DNA from: Campylobacterota bacterium
GTDB taxonomy: Bacteria; Campylobacterota_A; Desulfurellia; JAADFJ01
Length of the DNA stretch: 46,918 nt
Assembly (NCBI GenBank): GCA_013152955.1
Contig: JAADFJ010000088.1
Location: 1 to 46,918 of the forward strand
Direction: 5' to 3'
The translations under genes and the position numbers were made by a program. Below the pieces are notes generated by a model. That model did no database searches. It saw only the letters and a program-made list of their open reading frames with translations, and was not told the origin of the DNA. Of the stretch, positions 9,585-18,915 are shown piece by piece (within the stretch, counting starts at the first letter, position 1; every line of letters starts with the position of its first letter).

Positions 9585-10772
9585 ATGAAACAATTTTATT
9601 TACCGGAGTATGAAATAGACAAAAGAATAAAGAATCTTCAATCTGCGCTGCAATATAATAATCTGGATGGTGCTCTTATAGCAGGCAGAATGAATCTTTT
9701 TTATCTTACGGGTACAATTGTAAATGCAATGCTGTTTGTCGAACCGGAAGGTCAGCCTAAGCTTTTTGTCAGAAAAAGTTTTTATCGAACAAAGCTTGAA
9801 TCGCCGATCAAAGAAATTTATCCTATGAAAAGTATGGGAGACATTACGGCCGTTATAGGAGATTGTTCGGGCAAGAAGATCGGCCTTGAGTTTATGCGCA
9901 TAACTTTACAGGTTTCGGCAAGATTATCAAAACGAATCAAAGCTGATTTTCAACCTATTGATTCTGTCATGGCGTATATAAGATCAAAGAAAAGCGACTA
10001 TGAGATTTCACTTTTAAAAAGAGCAGGAGAACTCCAGAAAGAGCTTCACGAAAATATTATACCGGAACTTATCAGAGCGGGAAAAACCGAAAAGCAGCTT
10101 GCCGCTGATATTCTTAAAGCGATGTTTTACGGTGAGCATGACGGCATCTGCCGCATGAATGCATTTGAGCAGGAGATACCTACGCCGACTATTGTTTCAG
10201 GAAAGGGAGGAAAATGTTATAGTGTTTTCGACGGAACTCCCGGCGGCGGTTGGGGAATTTGTCCTGCCAGTCCGTTTTTTGGAAGTCCTTTGATAAAAAT
10301 AGAAAAAAATTCTCCGATTATGGTTGATGTTCTATATGGATATCAGGGATATAAAACCGATAAGAGCACAACATATTCTATTGGGAATCTGCCCAGACAA
10401 ATGACTGATGCGCATCAATTCTGTATTGATATGAGAGACTATATAGCAGACAGACTTCATCCGGGTGAGATTCCTTCATCTATATATGAGAGCGTACTGG
10501 CAAAGGCGGCAAAAGCAGGATATGAAAAAGTTTTTATGGGACAAGGAGAATCGCAGGTACACTTTGTCGGACATGGTATAGGATTGGCTGTGGATGAGTA
10601 TCCTGTTCTGGCAAAACGTTTTGATGAACCGCTGGAAAAATCTATGGTGATAGCTGTTGAGCCTAAAATTGTTTTTGATGAAGGGGTTGTCGGACTGGAA
10701 GATACATATCTTGTCGGCGACAATGGAGGTGAAATATTGAACGGACAAGATGGAAAAATTATAATTATCTAA
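9585..10772 (+). CDS. Xaa-Pro peptidase / M24 metallopeptidase family protein
   Basis: Aminopeptidase P-like N-domain, VDVLYGYQGYKTDKSTTYS, HFVGHGIGLAVDE, AVEPKIVFDEGVVGLEDTYLV; SD aaaggaga just before ATG 9585, so the listed ORF start 9537 is too early. Confidence 0.85.
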   Translation: MKQFYLPEYEIDKRIKNLQSALQYNNLDGALIAGRMNLFYLTGTIVNAMLFVEPEGQPKLFVRKSFYRTKLESPIKEIYPMKSMGDITAVIGDCSGKKIGLEFMRITLQVSARLSKRIKADFQPIDSVMAYIRSKKSDYEISLLKRAGELQKELHENIIPELIRAGKTEKQLAADILKAMFYGEHDGICRMNAFEQEIPTPTIVSGKGGKCYSVFDGTPGGGWGICPASPFFGSPLIKIEKNSPIMVDVLYGYQGYKTDKSTTYSIGNLPRQMTDAHQFCIDMRDYIADRLHPGEIPSSIYESVLAKAAKAGYEKVFMGQGESQVHFVGHGIGLAVDEYPVLAKRFDEPLEKSMVIAVEPKIVFDEGVVGLEDTYLVGDNGGEILNGQDGKIIII

Positions 10773-10785
10773 AAAAGGTATAAAG

Positions 10786-12195
10786 ATAATAAAAGAACAA
10801 TTTAAAAAAAACAGTATCTTTTTTGAAAAAATAGCGTCTGCGGCATGCAGATATAAAGCCTATCTGGTCGGAGGATATGTTAGAGATCTAATTTTGGGAA
10901 GAGATGGTCCTGATTATGATTTTGTTGTTTTCGGCGAAGAATCGGAATTTATAAAATCTGTTGCAATGAGTCTCGGGGTATCTTTTTTTCGATTTGGAAA
11001 TGACAGATCCGTGTGGAGATCTTATGGGGCAGATTTTACAGTTGATGTTTCTTTGCCGAAAGCCGGTGATATAGAATCCGATCTGTTAAAAAGAGACCTG
11101 TCGATAAACGCAATGGCGTATGATTTTACGACTCAATCGATTATTGATCCTCTTAATGGAAAGTCCGATCTGCAAAACAGGATTATCAGAATAATAAGCG
11201 AAAATGCAATAAAAGATGATCCTTTGCGTATGCTGAGAGCTTTCAGAATAGCAGCTGAATTAAAATTTAAAATTTCCGACAGATCTTTAGTGCTGATTGA
11301 AAAAAACAAAAAATTGATCAGGCGCATTTCATCAGAAAGAATCGGCTATGAATTTTTGAGACTTATCACCACAGAAAGTTATGAATATCTTGTTGAAATG
11401 AACAGGGTAGGGCTTATTGATCAGATGTTTAGAAATTTTAGATATGCAAATGAATGTACTCAAAATAGATTTCATCTTTATGATGTAAAAGATCACTCTT
11501 TGCTGACTGTAAGAAAGATAGATGAGATGATTCGTGACATTGATAATATAATAAAGCATAATGCCGAATTGAAGGAATTGATTGAGAAAAATAGGATAAT
11601 ACTTAAAGTTGCAGCTCTCTTTCACGATATAGGAAAACCGTTTGTAAAAACCAACTACCGGGGTTCTATCCATTTTTACAGGCATGAGTTAAAAGGCGCA
11701 AAAATATTCAATGGGGAGATTGCGCCAAAACTCTCTCTTGCAAAGAAAGAGAGTATCGATATTAAGAAGCTTATTCTCTATCATCTCACAACTGCCGATT
11801 ATTTCAGGCTTTTTAGAGAAAAGAAAATGCTGAAAAAGCATAAGATAAGATTTTTCAGTAAATATGATGAACTTGGCATATTAATTCTTTTTTTATCAAT
11901 TGCAGATACTCTTGCAAAAGGACAAATATCGCAATCGCTCTTTGCAGATATGCATAAAATGTTTATAGAGCTTTCAGATTTTTATTTCAACTATTATTTA
12001 CCAAAAAAACAGATTGCTCCTCTGATAAACGGATATGATATAATAAGAGAATTTCAATTGAAACCGTCTCCGGTCTTTAAGACTATCCTCAGAAAAATAC
12101 GGGAAGAGCAGATTAAGGGGAATGTAAAAAATAGATCAGAGGCTATAAAATATGCAGCTGAAATTATAAGAAATCTTAAAAAGGCAGATATATAA
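10786..12195 (+). CDS. CCA tRNA nucleotidyltransferase / poly(A) polymerase family with HD domain; predicted non-canonical (ATA) start
   Basis: The conserved YLVGGYVRDLILGRDGPDYDF lies partly upstream of the first canonical start; RDLSINAMAYD, DPLRMLRAFRIAAEL, HD motif LFHDIGKP. Confidence 0.85.
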   Translation: MIKEQFKKNSIFFEKIASAACRYKAYLVGGYVRDLILGRDGPDYDFVVFGEESEFIKSVAMSLGVSFFRFGNDRSVWRSYGADFTVDVSLPKAGDIESDLLKRDLSINAMAYDFTTQSIIDPLNGKSDLQNRIIRIISENAIKDDPLRMLRAFRIAAELKFKISDRSLVLIEKNKKLIRRISSERIGYEFLRLITTESYEYLVEMNRVGLIDQMFRNFRYANECTQNRFHLYDVKDHSLLTVRKIDEMIRDIDNIIKHNAELKELIEKNRIILKVAALFHDIGKPFVKTNYRGSIHFYRHELKGAKIFNGEIAPKLSLAKKESIDIKKLILYHLTTADYFRLFREKKMLKKHKIRFFSKYDELGILILFLSIADTLAKGQISQSLFADMHKMFIELSDFYFNYYLPKKQIAPLINGYDIIREFQLKPSPVFKTILRKIREEQIKGNVKNRSEAIKYAAEIIRNLKKADI

Positions 12196-12313
12196 TGAGC
12201 TCCGAATCGGCCTCATTCGTGCTGCCAACTTTTGCAGTTTGCGCCTTATCGGAAGATTTGGATTTTCAGTGGGGCACTCAAAATTATATAGAATTACCTT
12301 AACCGGAGAATAA

Positions 12314-13051
12314 ATGAAGTCAGATATTTTAAATAAATTTACTGCATTTCGTTGGGACAACCGAAGTGAAAGAATCGTACCGGCAAAGAGCTTTAGAAGA
12401 ACTGAAACAAAATTGCTTGGCGTGGATAAGCAGAGAGATCTTATGGAAAAAAATTTGTCTGCATTTGTTAACGGAACCCCGACTGTGAATGTTCTGCTGT
12501 GGGGTGAACGAGGCTGCGGAAAGTCTACTCTTGTACATGAAATGATAGAGCGGTTTTCCGGCAGGGATCTTAAAGCAATAGAGCTTTCTGATCCTGAAGA
12601 GCTGCTAAAATTATCGGAAGAAATTTATAATATTCATTATCGATTTCTTATATTTATGGATGATTTGGGCCTTGACGATCCTAATATCTATCGTAATTTT
12701 AAGCGTTCGCTTGACGGAGGACTTTCGATGCTTCCCGAAAATGCACTCGTTGCGGCAACAGCAAATAAACGACATCTTGTTAGCGAAATCAATAATGATG
12801 ACATTCATCCGGATGAAACTTCCTCAGAAATTCTTTCTGTTTCTGCTCGCTTCGGTCTAATCATACCGTTTTATCCGCTTTCAAAAGAGAGATATCTGGC
12901 TATTGTAAAATATTACTTTAAAAAGTTGAACGTTAAGTGGGAAAAACGCTACGAAAAAAATGCTGAACGCTGGGCGCTTGCCCGTGCCGGAAGATCCGGC
13001 AGAGTGGCAATGCAGTTTGCTGTAAACTGTTTGAACGGAATATTTTATTAA
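12314..13051 (+). CDS. AAA-type ATPase, DUF815-like
   Basis: LLWGERGCGKSTLVHE, FLIFMDDLGLDD, KRSLDGGLSMLPENALVAATANKRHLV, SARFGLIIPFYPLSKERYL. Confidence 0.85.
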   Translation: MKSDILNKFTAFRWDNRSERIVPAKSFRRTETKLLGVDKQRDLMEKNLSAFVNGTPTVNVLLWGERGCGKSTLVHEMIERFSGRDLKAIELSDPEELLKLSEEIYNIHYRFLIFMDDLGLDDPNIYRNFKRSLDGGLSMLPENALVAATANKRHLVSEINNDDIHPDETSSEILSVSARFGLIIPFYPLSKERYLAIVKYYFKKLNVKWEKRYEKNAERWALARAGRSGRVAMQFAVNCLNGIFY

Positions 13052-13076
13052 CCGATAAAGGGAAACATAAATTTAG

Positions 13077-13799
13077 TTATATTCCCAAATAAGCCGATTG
13101 TATCTGTGGATCATCAAGCAGATCTTTTGATTTGCCTTTCATGACAACTTTGCCTGTTTCAAGCACGTATGCCCTTTTTGCAACACTTAAAGCTACCTGA
13201 ACATCCTGCTCAACCACAAGCAGTGAAGTGCCTGTTTTGCTAATATCATAAATTATTTCTATGAGAATATCAACGATTACGGGTGCCAATCCAAGTGATA
13301 ATTCATCTATCATAAGCAGTTTAGGTTTAGACATTAGAGCTCTGGCAATCGCAACCATCTGCTGCTCTCCACCGGAAAGCTTGCCTGCAGGATGATTTTT
13401 TCTCTCATAGACTCTTGGAAATAGTTCGTATACCTTTTCGAGTTCTTTTTTTAGCGTCTTCCTGTTGTTTTGCAGAAAAGCCCCTAAAGAGATATTTTCT
13501 TCAACTGTCATATTCGGAAAAAGATGTCTTCCCTGAGGTACAAGAGACATTCCGTTCTTTACTCTTTCTCTGGTGGGAATAGATATAGATGCAGAATCAT
13601 CATAGATAGGTTTGTTCTCAAGTTCTATCAATCCTGAAATCGGTTTGACAAGACCGATTACGGTTTCAAGAAGCGTTGATTTTCCGGCTCCGTTAGAACC
13701 TACCAATGCAACAGTTTCACCTCTTTCTACCGATAAATTTATATCCCACAGAACCTGCGTATCCGCATAACCCGCTGAAAGTTTTTCTATTTTAAGCAT
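13077..13799 (-). CDS. livF: branched-chain amino acid-type ABC transporter ATP-binding protein (LivF-like)
   Basis: GSNGAGKSTLLETVIGL, LSGGEQQMVAIARALMSKPKLLMIDELSLGLAP; start reassigned to MLKIEKLSAGY. Confidence 0.93.
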   Translation of the reverse strand: MLKIEKLSAGYADTQVLWDINLSVERGETVALVGSNGAGKSTLLETVIGLVKPISGLIELENKPIYDDSASISIPTRERVKNGMSLVPQGRHLFPNMTVEENISLGAFLQNNRKTLKKELEKVYELFPRVYERKNHPAGKLSGGEQQMVAIARALMSKPKLLMIDELSLGLAPVIVDILIEIIYDISKTGTSLLVVEQDVQVALSVAKRAYVLETGKVVMKGKSKDLLDDPQIQSAYLGI

Positions 13800-14538
13800 T
13801 TTTTTGCCTCTTATACCGTTTTCCAAGATATGCCTTTATTACATTCTCATCATTTACGATGTCATTCGGTTTACCGTCTGCAATTTTCTCACCATGATGC
13901 AGAACTATTACTCTATCGGATATTCCCATAACTACTTTCATTACATGTTCTACAAAAAAGATCGACAAATCTCTCTGTTCGCGCACTTTAAGAATTAGAT
14001 CCATGGTAGTTTGAGTTTCCTTTAGATTCAGACCGGCCATTGATTCATCAAGAAACAGGAGTTCCGGCGAGAGAGCGATGGCTTTTGCTATCTCGAGCTT
14101 TTTTAATTCTGCAATTGAAAGAGAACCCGGTTTGTATGACGATTTATCATAAAGACCTACAGCCTCTACCGCCGATTTTGCATTTTCTCTGGTTTTAGAT
14201 TTGGGGATATGAATATTTTTTCCAAAAAGTGCAGCTGTTGCAACATTTTCAAGGACGGTTAATTCCATAAACGGTTTAACAATCTGAAATGTTCTGGCGA
14301 TTCCAAGTCTGCTGATTTTGTGCGGTGAAAGTCCGCTGATATCATGATTTTTATATAATATTTTTCCGCTTGTCGGTTTATAAAAACCGGTTATAACATT
14401 TATCAGTGTGGTTTTGCCTGATCCATTCGGTCCTATGAGTCCCAAAATTTCACCTTTATTGAGCTCAAAATCAACATTTTTCAATGCTACCAAGCCGCTG
14501 AAACTTTTTGTAATTTTTTCCCCTTTTATAATATTCAC
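13792..14538 (-). CDS. livG: branched-chain amino acid-type ABC transporter ATP-binding protein (LivG-like)
   Basis: GLIGPNGSGKTTLINVITGFYKPTSG, ARTFQIVKPF, LFLDESMAGLN. Confidence 0.93.
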   Translation of the reverse strand: MNIIKGEKITKSFSGLVALKNVDFELNKGEILGLIGPNGSGKTTLINVITGFYKPTSGKILYKNHDISGLSPHKISRLGIARTFQIVKPFMELTVLENVATAALFGKNIHIPKSKTRENAKSAVEAVGLYDKSSYKPGSLSIAELKKLEIAKAIALSPELLFLDESMAGLNLKETQTTMDLILKVREQRDLSIFFVEHVMKVVMGISDRVIVLHHGEKIADGKPNDIVNDENVIKAYLGKRYKRQKNA

Positions 14539-14540
14539 TT

Positions 14541-15488
14541 TTACACTCTATGTTTTCTTATATTTTCAATAAAATATTTCCACCCTATCCCTTTTTGGCT
14601 TAATACGTCCATAAGTCCTTTAGGCAAAAATATGGCTGTCATCACGATTAGTCCCCCAAAAAAGAATGTGTGCAGAATGGTGAAGTGAGTAGAAAGGAAA
14701 TCCGATAAAAACATAATAATAAATGCTCCCGCAACAGGGCCCAAGAGTGTTCCTGCGCCTCCAAAAACAGTCATAATTATCATTTTTATGCTTATTACGG
14801 GATCATAAACCGTTGGAGGATCTATAAATGTCGACCAGTATGCATAGATGCCGCCGGCTATAGCCGTAAAGAATCCGCTTATTGCGAATGCTTTTATTTT
14901 GACGGCAACGGTATCAATCCCCATCATTTTTGCAGCATCTTCATCTTCACGAACAGCTATCATTCCATAACCAAGGCGTCCGGAAAGTATAAATTTGAGA
15001 AAAACTATAAAGATTACCAGTACAATTAAACTGATATAATAAAACAGGTTCGGATTGATTGCCAAAGGAAGTGAAAGTCCTGCGCCTGTTCCGGTAAATG
15101 GAACATTGAACGTTATTGCCATCATTGTTTCGCCGATTCCCAGTGTCACTATTGCGAAATAGTGCCCTTTTAGTCTCAAAATAGGTATTCCGATAATAAT
15201 TGCAAATAAAGCACCGGCTATACTGGAAAAAACCAGGCTCAGAATAAATGGTGTATGAAAGTTTATCATACATAAGGCTGTAATATATGCCCCTAAGCCG
15301 AAAAATACAACATTACCAAATGAAGGGTATCCGGTATATCCTGCAATTACATTCCATCCTTCCGCCATTATTGCATACAGGATTACCCCTATCAAAAATC
15401 GTGTAATAAATGCCCCGGAATATAGCGGTACTGTTGCAACAAGTGCTGCAGTAACTGCAAGAAAAGCATATTTTAAAATTTTATTCAT
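14541..15488 (-). CDS. livM: branched-chain amino acid-type ABC transporter permease (LivM-like)
   Basis: Multispanning; GYPSFGNVVFFGLGAYITAL, AVREDEDAAKMMGID, TVFGGAGTLLGPVAGA. Confidence 0.92.
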   Translation of the reverse strand: MNKILKYAFLAVTAALVATVPLYSGAFITRFLIGVILYAIMAEGWNVIAGYTGYPSFGNVVFFGLGAYITALCMINFHTPFILSLVFSSIAGALFAIIIGIPILRLKGHYFAIVTLGIGETMMAITFNVPFTGTGAGLSLPLAINPNLFYYISLIVLVIFIVFLKFILSGRLGYGMIAVREDEDAAKMMGIDTVAVKIKAFAISGFFTAIAGGIYAYWSTFIDPPTVYDPVISIKMIIMTVFGGAGTLLGPVAGAFIIMFLSDFLSTHFTILHTFFFGGLIVMTAIFLPKGLMDVLSQKGIGWKYFIENIRKHRV

Positions 15489-16344
15489 TATTTTTACCTA
15501 ATATTCCCGTGGGCTTTATTATTAACGTGGCAACCAGTATGCCGAAAACTATCACATCGGCATATTTTGCTCCCAGGTGAAACGAACCGAATGTTTCTAC
15601 TAGACCCAGAAAGAGTCCTCCGACAAGCGGACCAAAAATTGTCCCCAATCCCCCTATGAGAGCTATCACAAATGATTTTAGCGTTAATATTTCACCCATA
15701 TGCGGAGTAATCGGTATCAAAACTCCAATCATTGATCCTGCTACACCGGCAAGACCGGCACCTATCCCAAAGGTTATGGCAAAGGTATTGGCAACGTTGA
15801 TCCCCATAAGTCTCGCTGCATCTATATCCTGACTAACCGCTCTTATGGCTTGCCCTGTTTTCGTTTTTTTCAGAAACAGATATAGCGCAAAAACCAGTGC
15901 GATAGAAATAGTAAATGCAGCCAATCTTACATACGGCACGGTTATTATGCCCAAAGAAAGACCGTCTGAGGCGTATGAAGGAGAGGTTTGCCTGAAGTTC
16001 GATGTCCATGCGGTCTGCGCAACATTGGTTATTAAGATATCCAGTCCAAATGTAAGTAAAAGCGTTATAAACATTTTTGCTCTTATTACAAAATTTATTA
16101 TATATTTTTGAATCAAAAAACCGAATACAAAAAGTACTGCAAATGAAGCGGCAAGCGAGACAAAAGGATCAAGATGCAATAGTTTAAAAAGCCAAAAAGT
16201 AGTGTATGCTCCAAGCATTATCAAAGCGCCATGAGCAAGATTGACGACATTGGTAACGCCCCAAATCAACGACATGCCTATAGCCATCAGAGCATATAAT
16301 CCGCCCAACAGTAACCCATTTATAATAATCTGAAGTTCAAACAT
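15481..16344 (-). CDS. livH: branched-chain amino acid-type ABC transporter permease (LivH-like)
   Basis: GLLLGGLYALMAIGMSLIWGVTNVVNLAHG, AVSQDIDAARLMGI, ALIGGLGTIFGPLVGG. Confidence 0.93.
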   Translation of the reverse strand: MFELQIIINGLLLGGLYALMAIGMSLIWGVTNVVNLAHGALIMLGAYTTFWLFKLLHLDPFVSLAASFAVLFVFGFLIQKYIINFVIRAKMFITLLLTFGLDILITNVAQTAWTSNFRQTSPSYASDGLSLGIITVPYVRLAAFTISIALVFALYLFLKKTKTGQAIRAVSQDIDAARLMGINVANTFAITFGIGAGLAGVAGSMIGVLIPITPHMGEILTLKSFVIALIGGLGTIFGPLVGGLFLGLVETFGSFHLGAKYADVIVFGILVATLIIKPTGILGKNNE

Positions 16345-16405
16345 ATTTTTTAGTCCGTATTAATTCTGATGTTCCGGATTGAGAGTTTAAATCCGTCGGT
16401 AAACT

Positions 16406-16444
16406 GCAAATCCCGGTAATAGTTTTTCTATTACCGGGATTTGC
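16406..16444. other. Perfect 17-bp stem / 5-nt loop inverted repeat between livK and livH
   Basis: gcaaatcccggtaatag-ttttt-ctattaccgggatttgc; no following T-tract on the minus strand. Confidence 0.9.
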
Positions 16445-16515
16445 GATGCAGAAGAAGCTAATTTGAAGAGCAAGATAATCGTTCATAGATTTAATGAGCA
16501 TCCTCTGCGCTTTAA

Positions 16516-17748
16516 TTAGCGCTTATCCCAGCTTGGAGCAGGATAAAGTAGTCCTTTTTGTGCGATCTGTTTTGGAAAAACTGCATAAGCTTTTCCGTTT
16601 TGCACCTGTATAACAGCCTGACCTTTTGCAATCTGGCCGTTTGCCTGGAATTTAACTTCACCGTACATTGTTTTTAAATCAAGCGATGCCAATGCATCTC
16701 TAACTTTTTTGGGATCAAGTGAATTAGCTTTGGTTATTGCGCTCTGAAATGCCAAAGCTCCGGCTACTGCCGATGCGGCATGATAATCAGGAGCATAACC
16801 ATAAGCTGCCTTGAATGTTTTGGCAAACTCGGAAGCTGTTCCAAACACAGCGCCTTTGAAATTCATCGATGCCAGCCACGGAGTAACTCCCACCGCATAG
16901 TTAGCGTCATTTCCTAATGACTGTCTAAAATCTACTGCCTGAACACCAACGGTAAATGCCATCAATTTTATATTTACCTTATTTTCTTTAGCTTGTTTGA
17001 TAAAGAGTAATGCATCATGTGTGTGTCCGGCTACAAGTACAACATCAGGATTACGTTCTTTGATTTTCGTCAAAACGCTTGACAGATCATTTGATCCGCT
17101 GGGATATTCCTGTACGCCGGTTAATTTTAGACCGAATGCTTTTACCCAACGTGCAGCACCTGCTGCAACGGCGTTATCAAATGCGGAATCGGAATGTACA
17201 ACTTCTATTGTTTTAGCTGAATTCTTACCGGTGTACGCCATCATATGCAGCATTTCGATAGTATTTTTGAAGTAGTTTCCGGCAGCCGGAAGCGTACCAA
17301 AGATATACTTATATCCTCTGCTGAAAATTTTCCCGGATGCTCCGCCTCCCTCTATCATGGGAATCTTATATCTTTCGGCTATTGAGCTATCCGGAATTGT
17401 TATACCGGAGCTATATGGGCCCAAAAGGAAGTTTACCTTATCTGATGTAACCAGTTTTTCATAAAGTTTTTGACTTTTTGCCGGATTGCTTTCATCATCA
17501 TAGATAATAACTTTTACTTTGTATGCCTTTCCGTTTACCTTGATGCCTCCGGCTTTGTTGACTGTTTTTTCCCACAGAATATATCCGTCTTTATAAAATT
17601 TCCCCTCTCTTGCGTACTTGCCTGTCAGCGACATGGCAGAGCCGAATTTTATTACACTTGGAGCCTTTTGCTTAGGTGCGCAGGCAGAAAGCAAAGCCAC
17701 GGATCCAACAACAAGAAACATCACAAAAACTGCAATAATCTTTCTCAT
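16516..17748 (-). CDS. livK: branched-chain amino acid-type ABC transporter substrate-binding lipoprotein (LivK-like)
   Basis: Lipoprotein signal (VGSVALLSAC), IKFGSAMSLTGKYAREGKFYKDGY, periplasmic binding-protein fold motifs. Confidence 0.92.
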   Translation of the reverse strand: MRKIIAVFVMFLVVGSVALLSACAPKQKAPSVIKFGSAMSLTGKYAREGKFYKDGYILWEKTVNKAGGIKVNGKAYKVKVIIYDDESNPAKSQKLYEKLVTSDKVNFLLGPYSSGITIPDSSIAERYKIPMIEGGGASGKIFSRGYKYIFGTLPAAGNYFKNTIEMLHMMAYTGKNSAKTIEVVHSDSAFDNAVAAGAARWVKAFGLKLTGVQEYPSGSNDLSSVLTKIKERNPDVVLVAGHTHDALLFIKQAKENKVNIKLMAFTVGVQAVDFRQSLGNDANYAVGVTPWLASMNFKGAVFGTASEFAKTFKAAYGYAPDYHAASAVAGALAFQSAITKANSLDPKKVRDALASLDLKTMYGEVKFQANGQIAKGQAVIQVQNGKAYAVFPKQIAQKGLLYPAPSWDKR

Positions 17749-17812
17749 AAAAACCTCCTCAAAATTTTGGAATTAATTTATAAATAATCAACTTTATTAA
17801 ACTTGCATCACA

Positions 17813-17840
17813 ACTATAATAAAATTTAGTTTTGTGTCAA
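17813..17840 (-). promoter_or_regulatory. Predicted sigma70-type promoter for livK operon
   Basis: Minus strand TTGACA - 16 bp - TATAGT, upstream of livK. Confidence 0.6.
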
Positions 17841-18030
17841 GAGCGGCAAAAACGGCGGAATGGTACAATTTTTATAAGACTTTGAATCTAATCAGAGAAC
17901 TAAAAATCATAGCCTAGTCATTACAAAATCAAAAAAATGGTTCCAAATGATTACATTGGGCGATGAAATTCTTTTTTTATGATTTTTATGAATGGTAATC
18001 GGACTGCTGTCATATTCCCGTATATAGGTC

Positions 18031-18059
18031 TTGAAAATATGCTTTTCATAGCATAGAAT
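18031..18059 (+). promoter_or_regulatory. Predicted sigma70-type promoter for HIT-lapA-lapB
   Basis: TTGAAA - 17 bp - TAGAAT. Confidence 0.5.
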
Positions 18060-18091
18060 AATTGACGGCTTGCATGCAGACGGAGGTGGTT

Positions 18092-18595
18092 TTGAACAAT
18101 CGAAGAATATGGGCTCCATGGAGAGCCGAATATATTTTAGACGAGAGCAAAAACGACAGCTGCGTTTTCTGCAAAGTCACAAATAGTACGAACAACGATG
18201 ACAATAAAAGGCTGCTTGTTTTGAAAAGAGGAAATTTTTCCTTTGTTATTATGAACAAGTACCCGTATAATCCCGGTCATCTAATGGTGGTTCCTTATAA
18301 ACATGCAGCTTATTTTGATGATCTGTCTTCTGAAATTATCAGTGAAATGATACAACTTAAGATCAGAGCAATAAATGTGTTAAGAAATGCAATGAACCCT
18401 GAAGGATTTAATATCGGGATAAATATTGGGCAGGCTGCCGGTGCCGGCGTCAAAGATCATCTTCATATCCATATTGTTCCAAGATGGAATGGAGACACAA
18501 ATTTTATGCCTGTTTTATCTTCATCAAGGGTAATATCTGAGGCACTTAATGTAACTTATGATAAACTATTCAATGAATTCAGGAGTATTCAATGA
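18092..18595 (+). CDS. HIT family hydrolase (Ap4A hydrolase/phosphorylase-like), TTG start
   Basis: RRIWAPWRAEYI, CVFCK, NPGHLMVVPYKH, HLHIHIVPRW; SD ggagg just upstream of TTG 18092. Confidence 0.88.
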   Translation: MNNRRIWAPWRAEYILDESKNDSCVFCKVTNSTNNDDNKRLLVLKRGNFSFVIMNKYPYNPGHLMVVPYKHAAYFDDLSSEIISEMIQLKIRAINVLRNAMNPEGFNIGINIGQAAGAGVKDHLHIHIVPRWNGDTNFMPVLSSSRVISEALNVTYDKLFNEFRSIQ

Positions 18596-18915
18596 GATTG
18601 GTCAAATTAATTATATGGATTGTAGTTTTGGTGGCTGGGATACTTTTCGCTTTATATAACAAGCAAACATTGCAGCTTAATTTCCTCATGCTTCATTCTA
18701 AAGTCTTACCGGTATGGTCTTTTCTTATCATAGCATTTGTTATAGGACTTATGATAAGTTTTTTATACGGCCTTATAGATATAATGAGGCTGAAAACTAA
18801 AATCAAAGGACAGGCAAATGAAATTGATGAATTGAAAAAGGAGATCGGTTATTTAAGAAATCTTACTATAACAAAAGAGGATAAAAGCGAGCAGATAACT
18901 GCAGACGATCAATAA
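18592..18915 (+). CDS. lapA: LapA-like (DUF1049) inner-membrane protein
   Basis: Two TM segments, NKQTLQLNFL, then a cytoplasmic coiled coil; directly precedes lapB. Confidence 0.75.
   Translation: MRLVKLIIWIVVLVAGILFALYNKQTLQLNFLMLHSKVLPVWSFLIIAFVIGLMISFLYGLIDIMRLKTKIKGQANEIDELKKEIGYLRNLTITKEDKSEQITADDQ

Noticed and set aside
10894-12195. ORF-track start at TTG 10894 for the CCA-adding enzyme
   Set aside because: It cuts through the conserved VGGYVRDLILG motif; the real start must lie upstream
12195-12302. 35-codon ORF MSSESASFVLPTFAVCALSEDLDFQWGTQNYIELP overlapping the cca stop
   Set aside because: No SD, no recognisable motif; probably spacer sequence
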